Assembly: GCF_030272615.1 (NCBI RefSeq)
Contig: NC_081415.1
Coordinates: forward strand, 260,340,425 to 260,404,424
Source of the DNA: Cryptomeria japonica
Lineage: Eukaryota; Streptophyta; Pinopsida; Cupressales; Cupressaceae
DNA: 64,000 nucleotides
Direction of reading: 5' to 3'
Of this stretch, positions 34,429 to 46,538 are shown piece after piece (position 1 is the first letter of the stretch; the number at the start of each line of letters is the position of its first letter). A program made the position numbers and the translations under genes. The notes under the pieces are model-generated. The model did not search any database. It saw only the letters and a list, made by a program, of their open reading frames with translations, and was not told the origin of the DNA.

Positions 34429-35876
34429 TGGTATGATGAATCAATAAGGATCCAAACAACTACTGAGAGGGGGGGGGTGTGAATCAGTAGATGGAAAATT
34501 GATTAGACTTTTACCAAACTTAAAAACAAACTCTCAAGTTAAACTCAGAACTGACTGGTTTAAACACTGAACTATCAAATGCAATATCACTGTCAAGTAA
34601 ACCGGTTGATTGTCATAACAGAATAACAATAAAATAACTCTGAAACTCTTAAAACCTTTTAACCAAATCATTCAAATACTTTACCGACAAAAGTAAAAAC
34701 ATATTTCAGATTGTTGCCGATCACCAAATCATATCTAGGTGGATTTAGTAGTTAAACAATTTAACCATAGGAAACATAACCACAAAAACATTCACCACTT
34801 GACACAATTATTTTGACGTGGAAACCCAAATGGGAAAAACCATGGTGAGGATGAATACCCACAAGTATTCTGAATGCTTCTGAAGTTCACCCTGTTAGGA
34901 GCAGAGCCTTTTAAAGCTTTTACAAAAGTCTTGGTAAGAACAAATTCTGTTAGGGACCACTCGGTTAAGGGATTGACTATAATGCCCTATTAGAAGCAAT
35001 ACCTTGCTAGGAGTACCCTCGGTAGAGGATTTGAAATCCAAGCTAATGGATCACCTAGTTAGAGGATTTAGATAACACTAAGCTTGTTAGAGCTTACCCG
35101 GTTAGGGGATTTGACTGTTGTAATTGTTAGAGAACAATAGGGGTTTGTTGATCTGTTGAATAGAACTACACTTGCTTGATCAGATCCTTTTCATGCCCGT
35201 ATCTGCCTTTACACATACTGCAAATACATCATCAGGTTCGGCAACCACCCACTCTTACTCTCAACCCCCAAAAAATTGCCAACCACACAACAAAACAACT
35301 TATCGACCTTATAAACAAATCAATAGGTCGGTAACACATCACAAACCTAACATCTCATAGAGATTACAAACAAATCGGTTCAAGTATGACCGTTGGATTA
35401 CATAGCAATCACTTCACATCTTTCAAGACAACCTCGACTGCTCCTTGATCACCGCTTCATCGAACTTTGTAACTCATCACGCGGTTTCTACTCCATGCAA
35501 TGAACTTGCTCATTCCCAAGATAAAACCGTTATCTCTACGTGCCAAAAATCATTTGAAGCTCTTCTCATACAACATGCATATGTGGTGTAATCATTACCG
35601 TTCATCATTTGATCATAAACCAATACAACCGATTCACCAAGCTCCATCGGTTAGGGTTTTGGCATATCAACAGGTAGGGTTATCGGTTGATCTCTCCTCT
35701 TCATAAGTAATACTCATTTCCTCCACAAGCTCACCTACCGGTTGCAGTTCCCATTACCAGCTCTTCCATTGGTTGCAAAACAACATCATAACAACATCAT
35801 TACCAGTTATAGTTGACATCAATGACTACATAACATTTCATCAATGCAATCTTCATGCAAATGTCAACAAATTACA
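34429..35876 (-). mobile_element. Insertion F: 1.45-kb solo LTR related to G and J
   Basis: It is bounded by perfect TTCGA duplications (34,424-34,428 and 35,877-35,881). Its edges are TGGTATGATGAATC at the left and CAAATTACA at the right. Read on the minus strand it ends with a C-rich stretch followed by TCAGTAGTTG, the layout seen at the ends of the G LTRs. It shares with them repeated CCGGTT and GTTAGAGGATTT words (34,980-35,110). There is no coding region and no second LTR, so it is a solo LTR in minus orientation. Confidence 0.85.
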
Positions 35877-35881
35877 TTCGA

Positions 35882-36690
35882 CTTCTCATTGCTATAGTTG
35901 TAGCCCATTGTTGGGAAGTTCATCAAATGGATGTGAAGAATGCCTTTCTTCATGGTGACTTTCAAGAGGAAATCCACATGAAGTAGTCATGGGGGTTTGT
36001 TCAGGATCCCTCACTTGTGTGTCAACTTCGAAAGTCTCTCTATGGCCTCAAACAAGCTCCTTAAGCTTGGTATGCCAATGTGAACTCATTCCTTCTGATA
36101 GTTTCTTTCGCTCGATGCCATTATGATCCAAACGTATACATTCTAGAGCAAGATGAAACTTTCACATTTCTGGATCTCTATGTTGATGTCTTGTTGATCA
36201 CATGGAGTCACTCATCCACCATCAAGGTAGTGAAAACTTCTCTACATGATAGATTTTTGATGTCATACTTGGGTCTTTTCCATTACTTGTAGGGGATTGA
36301 GATCACTCAGTCATCTGCAGGTGTGTTCTCTGAACAACCCAAGTATGCACTTGATATGGTCTCTAGATTTCGCATGGCTGACTATAAGCCTGCACCAACT
36401 CCATTTTTGTTAGGGGTCAAACTTGAGGCTAAGTTCTCTTCATGCTTCGTTGATAGCACTTTATATCGACAACTTGTTGGGACTTTCATATACTTGACTC
36501 ATATGGGACTTGACATTTCATATGGTGCGAGCATGGTCTCTTGATTCATGCAAGAGCCACTTGAGTTGCATTTAAAAGTAGCTAAGCCGATCCTCCACTA
36601 CATTTATGTTACTCACAATTATGGAATTCAGTATACAACAGGCATGGATATTGACTTGGGCGGATATATATAGATTCCTATTGCGATAGG
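35882..36690 (+). pseudogene. Element E RT C-terminal part and RNase H start
   Basis: Blocks include HQMDVKNAFLHGDFQEEIHM, LRKSLYGLKQAP, DLYVDVLLITW, SEQPKYALDMVSRFRMADYK, LYRQLVGTFIYLTHMGLDIS and FMQEPLELHLKVAKPILHYI. The catalytic YVDD reads YVDV, so the second Asp is lost. Stops lie near 35,983, 36,062, 36,292 and 36,543. RNase H fades out after GGYI at about 36,665. Confidence 0.9.
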
Positions 36691-36819
36691 TGTCTATTTG
36701 AAGAGGGGCTTTTTCTTTTAATGGGGGGGCTTCTTCTCTTGGGGGGAACTTCTATGTACATGGGTACCTAACATGGCCTCATTTGTCGGGACCCATCTTT
36801 TCACCCACCTAAGCTATGC

Positions 36820-36835
36820 TTAAGGGGAGGGATAG
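36820..36835 (+). promoter_or_regulatory. Element E polypurine tract
   Basis: TTAAGGGGAGGGATAG lies directly before TGTAGG, the start of the 3' LTR. Confidence 0.85.
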
Positions 36836-37440
36836 TGTAGGTTTTATTTTTTGTTATGTTAGGGGGTATTTATTTTCCTACACATTATTTAATCTTTCTT
36901 AGGTTATTACGAGTGGTTAATATGAGGACACGTGGTGAAATATTTCAATTACATGTGTATCTCCCACCTACTCAGGGGTAGTTGAGTTACACACCCTCTT
37001 TTGGCTTGTTGTATCACCTCACATTGTCACTATTTTTTCATTTTCTAAGAGGTTATGGTGTAGTTGGGTTTCTCATCCTCTTTCGGCTTTATTTGTCACC
37101 TTTTAAACTCCTTTTCTATTTTCATGTAAGGAGGTTATGCCACATGTTTTGACATTTACCAAGTAGGTAAAACCTCCCACTTTTTAAGGGGAGTGGGATT
37201 TAATGCACTTCTTGGATGTATATGCTATTATTTTTCTATATAATAAGAACTATACTCTCACCTTCACTAGTTCAATGATAGCTCAATGAGAGTCTTCTTA
37301 AAACTCTCTTCTTTGTCTATATTTTATATTATTTTAGATTTCTCTTCATTTAGCTATTTTGATATTCGATCATGTATTGCTTGGAGTTGCATGTGATCTA
37401 CGACCAATATCAGATCATAACTCGGTTCCCACTTCTCACA
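36836..37440 (+). repeat. Element E 3' LTR
   Basis: It starts TGTAGGTTTTATTTTTTG after the polypurine tract and probably ends at CTTCTCACA (37,440), giving TGT...ACA termini and 605 bp. A TATA-like CTATATAATAAG at about 37,237 would be the promoter of the unit. The 5' partner is not in the window, so the right edge is inferred. Confidence 0.7.
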
Positions 37441-40240
37441 TAATATAACATAAATAACAAAGATATAGTTGTTATGGGACTCTTTCACCATATTGAAATG
37501 ATGTAAAAACAATTAAAAGAGGAATTAATTTTATTAGTTAAACAAATGTATTAGAATAATTATCAAAGTTCTTTCAAGGGATGATTATTGATAAATGTAA
37601 TATAATTTTAATTTGTAAAGGGGTGTGATAGTTGGAACCATGCTTTGAATATTTTATATGTTGTGAAAAACTGATTTGTGTAGGGTGAAGAGGAAGAGGG
37701 AAATTGATTGAGGAATTGCAAGGAATGATATTTTGGGTTCATAGGCTATGAGCATTAGACAATGGGGCATACCTAGAGCGTGTCTAAATCAAGGTACATA
37801 GTGCACACAAGATGGTCCTAACTAGGGAATGGTGTGCACATGTGTTGAGCATTATTTTGTTGAACAAATACTTGTGTAAAGCGCAATGATGTGCTATGTT
37901 TTGAAAACATTTGGTTACTCCTAGATTGCTCATAGACAAAAAACTTTGAACCAAAATCCGCTCTAGGCAATCTTGTGATTTTCTGCATATTCATATAAAG
38001 ATGAGTATTAAATTAATTTTAGTAGTTAAATTTTCCAAATAATAAATTTGTTGTCTAATATTTTTTATTGTTTCAATTGAATTAAGAATTAAATTAATGC
38101 ATATTTCCATTAAAATGATAAATTGTTGCATTTAAAATTTTAATGTTCTATTAAATGTGCTCTATATTGAATACTATTAAAGAACTAGATTACAAAATGT
38201 CATCTTCTAGTAGTCAAGAAGACTATGCCACTTATCATTGGACAACCATAAAAGGGAGTTGTTCTTTATTGACAAACAAGGCACAAACAACACTTGGGGA
38301 AATCACTTTGAGGGTAATATGGAACTCCATGACCAATATAGTCTTGCATAATCAATGATTCAGAACAAGTATCCATTTTTACTTGAGAATGAAGGATGGA
38401 ACATTCATTGAAGGAAGATTTATGTGCAATTTTTACCTTCTGTTGTGTTTTTTGTTGAACCAAAAACTTTCCATTTGATATGTATAATTTATAAATGTGT
38501 CATATAATATATAATTGGCATACACTCCACTATATTTGAGAATGAGAGCCACAACAAGATAAGCATTCTATGGAGTAAACGAGAACAATTGTGTCCATTA
38601 GGTGTAATGATGTGTGAATGTATGTTATCAATAATTAAATATACGTAGGGACATTGAGTAAGTGGGAAGGATATGCAATTCAATATGGACCAATTATTTC
38701 AATCGATCAAGAGTGATCAATGTTTCCTTACACATTTGATTCTAAGTTTATTTGAAGATTGAGATAGTATACCTTTTCAATTTGTATATTTTATTGAGTA
38801 GGTAATAATGAAATGAAATTTAATATAATATTACAAGTGATGGGGGGTAATCACTAGGTTTTTAATTAGTTTTTGGGTACAAAAGGATCTTTTTGTGTTT
38901 ACACACTTCATTTTATAGGTGGTTTACTTGGGCCCCCCTTTTGATTTATGTCAAGAATGCACCTCTTGGAAGAGTGCAAAAGTTCCTCCAAGAATTTAGC
39001 AATGCTACATTGCACTCTATTCATAACAATAATACATTCACTTGAGTGACTCCATGTTCATGTGTAGAAATTGTAAGTCATAGTTCCAATCAATTAGTAG
39101 AGGTAGGGATGGATTCCATAGATAGCTTGCACTTGTATTTTTTTAAATTTTAGCCAGGTCCAATTGGTGATTGCATTAAGTTCAATACTAATTTGAAGGG
39201 GAGACCACTTCCATTGAAAATAGATTCGTCAAAGTTAAATCCATGTGTTTTGAATATTCTTATGTAATTATATTAAGCAATTTTATTTAATTATTATTAT
39301 GATAATTGCAATGGAATTAGAAGTCTCATGGATTGTGTCAATGCTTTTAAGAAATTGTACTTAAAACCTAACTATAATTATTTAGTTAGAAAAATGGCGT
39401 CTCAACCTTGCATTCATATGACACAACTATTCATAGTAAGTTTATATTAAGTTTGGATTGATTAAAAATTTTCCCCAAAGAACATATTGGATAAATAAGC
39501 ATGTTGGTAAATTTTAATTGCAAGGACATGTCTAGATTTGAAGATACTGAGGTTTCCAATTTTGAAAGTTACATTTGAATGTTTCAAAGTCAATTTTGAA
39601 GGCCCAAAAGGCTCCAAATGGGCCAAAAAGTATTTGTAAATGGCATAGTCAATTATATCTTGATAGAGCACTTCATGACATTTTCATCACTTCAAATGGT
39701 TTGTCACTCTATCACCTAGATGAAAAGTTATGGCCTCTGAAAGTTGGGTCTACTGAAATGGGAAACATGAAAACATATTAGACACATAAATGAACTATAA
39801 AAGAGAGCTAGATGTGTTGGTGTGTGTTATGACACATCATAGGGCATCTTGGATTGGAAATAAGTTAGAAGCCACTTTTTGGTTGGTTTGAGCTCATAAT
39901 TTTGTAATATCGTTTGACGCTTTCATGTGCTGTATCTCTTATATATTAGGTGTGTAAGATGGAGGTTGGGTGTAAGAGTCTTATAGATGTTGACTTACCT
40001 CTGGATCTCTAGATAGTGATACTCCTATGAGAAGCTTGTTTTGCAAGTATGTTGCATTTTGTTGTTGATTTTTAAATAATATATTGGGTGACTTTTGGAG
40101 TGTGGGGTTTTCTACATGTAAATCAGTCTATTGTGGTATGCATGCTATTTATGTTTTTTTATATTAAGTAAATCTGTTTTTTTTTTGAATAACCCTCTTA
40201 TCAAGGTTAGTGTAGGAAGTTATTTTGCAATCTTAACTTC
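37441..40240. other. No gene recognised; probably includes the decayed 5' LTR of H
   Basis: AT-rich sequence without supported reading frames. The right end must contain the 5' LTR of element H, because a primer site follows at 40,249, but its start is not visible. The last 100 bases loosely resemble the LTR end of element A. A 9-bp inverted repeat (AGGAAGTT...AACTTCCT, 40,214-40,242) lies just before the primer site. Confidence 0.5.
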
Positions 40241-40248
40241 CTTTGAAG

Positions 40249-40260
40249 TGGTATAAGAGC
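40249..40260 (+). promoter_or_regulatory. Element H primer-binding site
   Basis: TGGTATAAGAGC differs at one position from the initiator-Met site TGGTATCAGAGC. It sits about 400 bases before the Gag coding block. Confidence 0.8.
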
Positions 40261-40399
40261 TTGATCAAATTTGGTTACAGTTGTGGGTTGTTGGGTTTTT
40301 TTAAACTATTATAGGTTTTAATGACAATTTGTGTAGAAGATACTCTGTGATCTTGTTGTATTAATTTTCAAATGGAAGGTTCTTTAGGGAGAATAAAGG

Positions 40400-41075
40400 T
40401 GGATAAATTTTTAGAAAATAATTTTGAATGCGGAAGCTAAAGATGGAGGATTTGTTAATAGGTGGAGACCTATGAGATTGTATTGGTGAGAATGCATTCA
40501 AACCTACATATCCTATTATGGCTACTTATTATGATGCTATGGATAATAAAGCCAAGGTTCTAATCAAATTGTGCTTGGAAAAAATTGTTCTAATCAATGT
40601 GCATGGAGAGTCCCCTACAAAGAAACTATGGAAGAAACTTGGTGAGATCTATTGAGCCAAATGTTTAGTGAGAAGGATTTTCTTGTGGGAGAAATTATTT
40701 TCCTTGAGATTGAAAGAGGGTGGCCAAATTAAAGACCAACTAGAAGCATTTAATATGTCTGTGGCTCAATTTCCATTTATTGGTGTCAATATGGATGAGG
40801 AGGAGAAATGTCATATATTTCTTTGTTCTTTTCTTTATTCATGGGATTCTTTTGTGATGGCTATTGGCAATACTTCTTTTATTTTGAAGATGGAAGATGT
40901 GGTGGGTTCTTTTCTTTGTGAAGAGATGAGGAGGAAGGTGTCCATGAATGCTAAGGAGATCCTAAGTGTTCTTGAAATATCTAAGGAAAAAGGCAGGAAG
41001 AATGAGGAGCATAACAAATCTAAGTCCAAGGGGAGATCCAAATCTCATGGAAAGTCCAAAGTTATTTGATGGAAT
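40400..41075 (+). pseudogene. Element H Gag
   Basis: Blocks LWEKLFSLRLKEGGQIKDQL, FNMSVAQFPFIGVNMDEEEK and CSFLYSWDSFVMAIGNTSF form the UBN2-type Gag domain, and a Lys/Ser-rich tail follows. Upstream, 40,430-40,650 reads as the preceding Gag part in broken frames. No complete zinc knuckle is visible after the tail. Confidence 0.85.
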
Positions 41076-41189
41076 CTTGGTCTAGATATTTTTCTAAGGA
41101 GTGTAAAGAAGAAAAAGAAGAAATTTGATTCTGATTCTATGTCTGAGAAGGAAGATGGTGATGAGTTCATTGCAACTTTTTCCATTCAT

Positions 41190-42700
41190 GCATGTAATGA
41201 TGCATGGTTAATTGACTCAGGCGCATAGTTTCATATGGCCTCGAATATAGATTGGTTTTTCGAATATGGAGATTTTGATGGAGGTAAGGTGTACTTGGGT
41301 GATGATTTTTATTTAGATATTGTTGACCGTGGTAAATTTAAAATTAGGTTTCCTGATGATGGAATAAAAAGGATTAATGGTGTTTTGCATATCCCTGGAC
41401 TCACAAAATTTATTATCCATGAGAAAACTAATAGATGCGGGTGTGCACGTAGACTTTTTTGATGTAGAATGCAAAATGGTCAGAGGTGCTTTGGTGATGG
41501 CTAGAGTGTCATATTTGGCACAATGTATAAGATGGATGCATACACTGTTGAGTATAATAGTATTCCTGTGAAAAGTAAATAAGTAGACATTTCATTTGAA
41601 GAGGTGAGGGTTTCACCTTTAGTAGACGATTTTGGCTTTTGGGTACCTAAGGGTGCTCTCTCTACTGAATCAAAGTTACATGTAGATAAGACTATGTTGT
41701 GACACTAGAGACTTGACCACATTGGCGAAAAGGGTCTAATGCCCTTGAAAAATTAAAAACCTTGTTGAAGGTTTAAATGATTGAAAATATTGACTTTGAT
41801 TTATGTAAGCATTACCTTTATGAAAAATAAAATCGTGTTTAGTTTTACTTGAATTTTGATAGATCTTGTGGTGTGTTGGATCTTATTCATTTTGACGTGT
41901 TTGGTCCTATAGACATTCCTTCCATTGTAAAATCCACATATTATGTTTTTATTATTGATGATTATAGAAAAATGACATGGATTTATTTTATAAAGATTAT
42001 ATTTAAAGTTTTCAATCAAGTTAAAGAATTTAAAGCAATTGTTGAGTTGCATATTGCAAATAAAATAAAATACTGGAGCACTGATAATAGCAATGAATTT
42101 TTCTCTAATGATTTTGATAGATTCTATAAATATTGTGGCATTCATATACATAAGAGAATTCTGTATTTGCAAAAAGTATGAATAGGATGTTGATGGAGAA
42201 GGCTAGGAGTATGCTAAGTGGTGTTGGTCTGGAACAAAATTTTTGTGTTGAAGATGTTACCACTTCCTATTATCTAATTAACAAGTCTGCTACATTATCT
42301 CTTGTTGATAAAATGCCTACAGAGATATGGTTGGTCATAAGCCTTCATTGAGACATCTTAGAGTTTTTGGCTATGAGGCATATGCACACATGCCAATAGA
42401 GAAGTGAACAAAGTTGGAGAACAACACAATGAAATGTGTCTTTATTAGATATAGTTATGGTGCGAAATGATACAAGCTTTGGGACCCTGTTGCACAAAAG
42501 GTGATACATAGTAGAAGTGTTATTTTTAGAGAAACTAACCCATCTTTTATTACATTTCAACCATAACAAACTAAAAATAAAGATGTGATTGAAATTCCTT
42601 TTATGCTTGAGAAAGTTGACTCGAGACCCATAGATACACAAGAAGTTGAAGAGATCTCATCTAGTTTTGAATCATCATAAGAGGAGGAAGAATCTCCAGC
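41190..42700 (+). pseudogene. Element H protease and integrase
   Basis: The protease motif WLIDSGA appears at about 41,206, followed at once by a stop. Then come the GDFDGGKVYLGDDFYLDIV and INGVLHIPGL blocks, pre-integrase remnants near 41,700, and the integrase core with LIHFDVFGPIDIPS and YWSTDNSNEFFSND. The expected third block with the catalytic Glu is deleted at about 42,170, where the frame passes from HKRILYLQKV straight to the MNRMLMEKARSML-like block. LRVFGYEAYAHMP and MKCVFIRYSYGAK follow. Stops and frame changes are frequent. Confidence 0.88.
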
Positions 42701-42779
42701 TTAGCTTTTTCAAAGGTCTACAAGTAGACAACCACTTGAAAGGTATTCACCTAATGATTGAAGTTGCATTTTTTCTTTC

Positions 42780-43280
42780 AATACTAACGTAGATGAACCT
42801 AGATTTGTAGAGGAGGAAATAGGTATGAATGATGAAGAATCTTGGAAAATTGCTATGGATGAAGGAATGACAACTTTGCAAAAGTATGATACATGGGATC
42901 TTATACCATTGTCTAAAGGACTAAAACCTGTTAGTTGCAAATGGTTGTTTAAGAAGAAGATTAGTTTAGATGAAGGTATTGAGAAGTATAAAGCAAGGTT
43001 GGTTGTGAAATCCTATTCTCAAGTTGAGGGGTTTTATTATGGTGAGATATTTTCTCTTGTTGCAAAAATTATATCCATTGGATTTTTGCTTTAGATATTG
43101 TTGCTGCTTGTGATTTAGAGGTTGAGAAAATTCTTGTGAAAAATTCTTTCATTCATGGTGATTTGGAGGATGATATTTATACAACACAATTAGAGAATTA
43201 TGTAGTAAAAGGTAAAATTAATTTGGTTTGTAAATTGAAGAAGTCGTTGCATGGCCTCAAATGGAGTCCTATGATGTAGT
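42780..43280 (+). pseudogene. Element H RT, N-terminal part
   Basis: EESWKIAMDEGMTTLQKYDT, LIPLSKGLKPVSCKWLFKK and GIEKYKARLVVKSYSQVEG are the opening of Copia RT. A stop follows at about 43,093 and the remaining blocks are frame-shifted. The catalytic Asp pair is not reached before the element ends. Confidence 0.88.
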
Positions 43281-44043
43281 ATTCATCCTCAAGATTTTTT
43301 CACCACTCTATAATTCATGCATGCAAATCACTTAATTTAGGCCATACTTTCAAAAAACTACTTTTAAGTGCATGTTCATTTAAATAAATTTGACACTCAA
43401 TAATCCCCTCATCCTTGTAGACATTATAGATATGAGCATAAGGGTGGAAAGAAGTGGGTTAGAAAGCGTGTTATTACTCAAATTAAGATGTTGAAAGCTT
43501 TCATCCGATAAAACATAAACCTAGACTCTATTTGAATTGTTTATTGTTGAGCCATGTGGTTGGAGGGATTTTTTGAAGAAATTAGAAGTCTTGTGAGGAA
43601 CCATTGGATCCTTGTTTTTCAGTGTTCGTAAAAATCTATGTAGTATCTCTTATATTTGTAACAAGCTTATCTTGAGTCCTAACTCAATTCCCTTGTAGCC
43701 TTTGGAGTGATTCCTTGTAGCTCCATAAGGGAAGATTGGAGGATCAAGCTCTATCACAAGTTGTTGTGGATTGTAAACATCCATGGAAATGTGACAATTT
43801 GTTAGGACATGCATGATTTCAAATAGAAAGATCAAAGTGATTGGGGAAAAAGTGAAAACAAGGTATTGTTGGAAAAAAACTAATGAAAACGATTAATAGC
43901 AAATATAAATTTTTGACAATTGATTTGGATACGTTGTTTATTGAATTATCCTTTGATGCTTTTGGAACTTTGTATATCTATCCTTCTCCTAATTTGTTTT
44001 TTGTTGATTGTAGGCAAACATTTTATTTGCATTTGATTGCCAC
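43281..44043. other. No gene recognised; left flank of element G
   Basis: AT-rich sequence without a supported reading frame or repeat edge. It ends at the TTAAA duplication of element G. Confidence 0.6.
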
Positions 44044-44048
44044 TTAAA
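44044..44048. other. Target-site duplication of element G, left copy (TTAAA)
   Basis: TTAAA directly precedes TGTTGGCATT at 44,049 and is repeated exactly at 51,813-51,817. Confidence 0.95.
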
Positions 44049-45210
44049 TGTTGGCATTTTTGTGGTTTATGCTGTGATTGTCATTGATGGACACACACTT
44101 GTATTGAGATCCCCTTTATATGTATGAGCTTATGCTCAACCAGTATTTTGTTCCAATCGGTATGTTGTATACTAGTCTCTAGACTAGTGGTGATTTTGCA
44201 GAATGTGTTTCCCGGTCTGAAGCGGCATGTCGACCCCAAGCGGTTCGCAGATCACAAGCGGTACAAGGGAGCAAAGCGGCACAACACATTCTTACCAGTC
44301 TTCATTTTTGTCAAACCGGCAACCGGTATTTTGTATGAACCGGTAATATTTTGTGATGAGTTACCAACCAGCATTTTGTGATGAGTTACCAATCCACCAA
44401 TTGTTTGACGGTGCCGACACATTGACGGTGATTCTTGTGTCGTGTTACTGAGTATGTCTAGATTCATTGAACCTAGGAAATTGTAATGTAATCCTATTGG
44501 ACTGACATGAAATCAGATTCCTTTAAAAGGACATCATGTCTAGGGTTTTAAAGTTGTTGAAGAAGTTGTGAAAAGGGTTAATGTTGAGCTAGGGTTTAAG
44601 GTGGAAGTTGAGAGCGATCTTATCTGAGAAGATCGAGTTGTAACTGAGAGAGAGATAGAGGAGACTGAAGCAATGCTGGAATGCATTAGCTATGAGCAAT
44701 ACTGGATCTAACCAAGCAGTTTGTGCTATTAGATAGATCAAACACTTGTTGATTACTCACATCTTTGACAAGTCCGTAGCCCTTAACTGGGTAGGCCTCA
44801 AAGCCTTTGTAAAATCCTCTAACAAGGTGGTTCACACATGTGAATCTAAAATCCTCTAACAAGGTAGTCTTTAATCGGACTTATCTCCTAACAAAGATTG
44901 AGATTCCTAACAGGATCTGTTCTGGTGAAGAACATTGTAAGACCTTAACCGGTCTGGTTTCTATTCTGCAGATAGTGACTTGTGAGTTCCATCTCACCGT
45001 GGTTTTTCCCAGTTGGGTTTCCACGTCAAATATCTTGTGTTATGGTTGTATTGCTTTTGTGGGTGAATGTTTTATTCGTATTTTGGTTTGCATGTGTGGT
45101 AACCAGTTTGACTGTCAGACTGCTTTATCGGTTTATCTTTAGACTGTGTAAGTGTTTTAGTTCAAAGATTTTTGGCATACTAATTCACCCCCCCCTCTTA
45201 GTATTCATCA
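44049..45210 (+). repeat. Element G 5' LTR
   Basis: 1,162 bp from TGTTGGCATTTTTGTGG to GTATTCATCA. Positions 44,150-44,345 are dense in AAGCGG and ACCGGT words. A TTTAAAAGG box at about 44,521 is a possible TATA element. A C-run lies just before the end. It differs from the 3' copy by scattered substitutions and a few short indels, so it is younger-looking than the LTR pairs of A and B. Confidence 0.95.
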
Positions 45211-45212
45211 AT

Positions 45213-45225
45213 TGGTATCAGAACC
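45213..45225 (+). promoter_or_regulatory. Element G primer-binding site
   Basis: TGGTATCAGAACC starts two bases after the LTR end. The first ten bases fit plant initiator tRNA-Met; the remainder deviates from the usual AGAGC. Confidence 0.92.
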
Positions 45226-45260
45226 AACCTTTCTATAAGTTTAACCACTTGGAAAGAGAT

Positions 45261-46538
45261 ATGGGGGAATACACCTTGAGGGAACTTACTCAATGGCTCA
45301 CTAAGTCTGAGCAAGCCTATGATGATCTGATGGTCAAATACAAGGCATCTCAAGCAAAAAGAAGAGAACATGCAGAGAGGCCGATGGAACTATCTGAAAG
45401 TAGTTCTGAAGATGAAGCTAACATGGAAGCTATGATTGCTGAAGTGAATAAGTTGAATGATTCAAACTCTAATTTGAGAAAGGAGTTGGAAGGACTGACT
45501 ATTCGGTTTAGTCAAGAGCTTGAGAACCAGAGAAAAGCTGAAGATCTGGTAAAAGACAGAGATCATGAGATCTCCAAGTTGAAACATGAGATTAGTGCAC
45601 TAACTGCTCGCCTTCATGAGAGTAAAATGGAAAAAGAAGACATGCAAGGAGAACTGAACATTGCCATCTTTTAAAATGCAAGTCTTATGGAGACAAACAC
45701 TGCTATTTCCAAAGAACTCTTTGAGTCAAAGGAAATACTTGCTAAGTTTGGCAAAAGTATAGTCAGTCTAGAGCAAAAGCTTGAGTCATCTAGAACGACA
45801 AAGAATACCAATGGTCTTGGTTTTTCTGGACATGAGGAAGGAGAATCCTCAGGAACAAATGTTGAAGCATCAAAGAAGCAACCGACACTCAAAGGAAAAG
45901 GTAAGCAAAAATTCAAACCTGTTTGCTTTAACTGTCTTAAAGAAGGACACACTGCCAATGTATGTAGGCGCAAAGCCTACAATAATTTTCTTTATTTTAT
46001 CAACAATGTACCTAGATCCAATAAGTTCAATGGTCATTGTTATGCATGCAACAAGTTTGGGCATAGAGCATTTGAATGCAGGTCTGTAATGGATAACACT
46101 GGAAGATATCCTCAGAGGACCCAAGGAACTGGTCCTGAATCTTTTATGAACTGGAACCACAACCGGTTTAATGTCTTCAATTATCAGTCAAGAAGCGGTG
46201 GTCATCAAGCGACAACCGGATGGAGAGAAAATTGTATGATCTGTCATGGTCATGGTCACACTGCTGCAACATGCAAAAGAAAGAATGGAAACATGTACAA
46301 TGGACCTTGGAGAGCACCTGAACTTGTTTGCTATCACTGCAACAAACCGGGTCACATTGCAAGATTCTGCAGAAGCAGAAAAAGTATATCTGATGATATA
46401 TTGGTCACTCAGAAAGGAGAAATAGATGTTGAAAAAGTTCAAGGAGACATGAAGAAAACATGGAAGAAGAAACCAATATTGTCGGAGGAGGAACTGGTTT
46501 CTGCACCTAGTGTGGAAATATCGGAACCGGCAAACTAA
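45261..46538 (+). pseudogene. Element G Gag-like protein: coiled coil and four zinc knuckles, one stop
   Basis: The start is ATG 45,261 (MGEYTLRELTQWL), about 35 bases after the primer site, and the natural stop is at 46,536-46,538, giving about 425 codons. Residues 1-210 are highly charged and heptad-like (for example NKLNDSNSNLRKELEGL and HEISKLKHEISAL), consistent with a coiled coil. Then come four CX2CX4HX4C knuckles: CFNCLKEGHTANVC, CYACNKFGHRAFEC, CMICHGHGHTAATC and CYHCNKPGHIARFC. Such knuckles bind the element RNA. The usual Copia Gag (UBN2) core is not seen. One in-frame TAA at 45,672-45,674 interrupts an otherwise continuous frame. No protease motif follows. Confidence 0.88.

Larger units (their letters stand above)
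33056..37440 (+). mobile_element. Copia LTR retrotransposon E, 5'-truncated, split by F
   Basis: Coding blocks run from GAG-pre-integrase (33,100) through integrase, RT and RNase H, followed by a polypurine tract and a 605-bp 3' LTR. No Gag, primer site or 5' LTR precedes 33,056, so the left half is missing. Solo LTR F sits inside RT between 34,429 and 35,876. Stops and frame changes are frequent. Confidence 0.88.
40249..43280 (+). mobile_element. Copia LTR retrotransposon H, 3'-truncated
   Basis: Primer site, Gag, protease, integrase and the first part of RT follow in order. The sequence loses similarity at about 43,280, after a block resembling KLKKSLHGLK, so the rest of RT, RNase H and the 3' LTR are missing. 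Its Gag and integrase resemble element A closely enough to suggest one subfamily. Confidence 0.85.

Noticed and set aside
45213-45225. tRNA-like word TGGTATCAGA
   Set aside because: It is the primer-binding site after an LTR, as are the copies at 27,158, 30,480 and 40,249; no cloverleaf can be formed around any of them.
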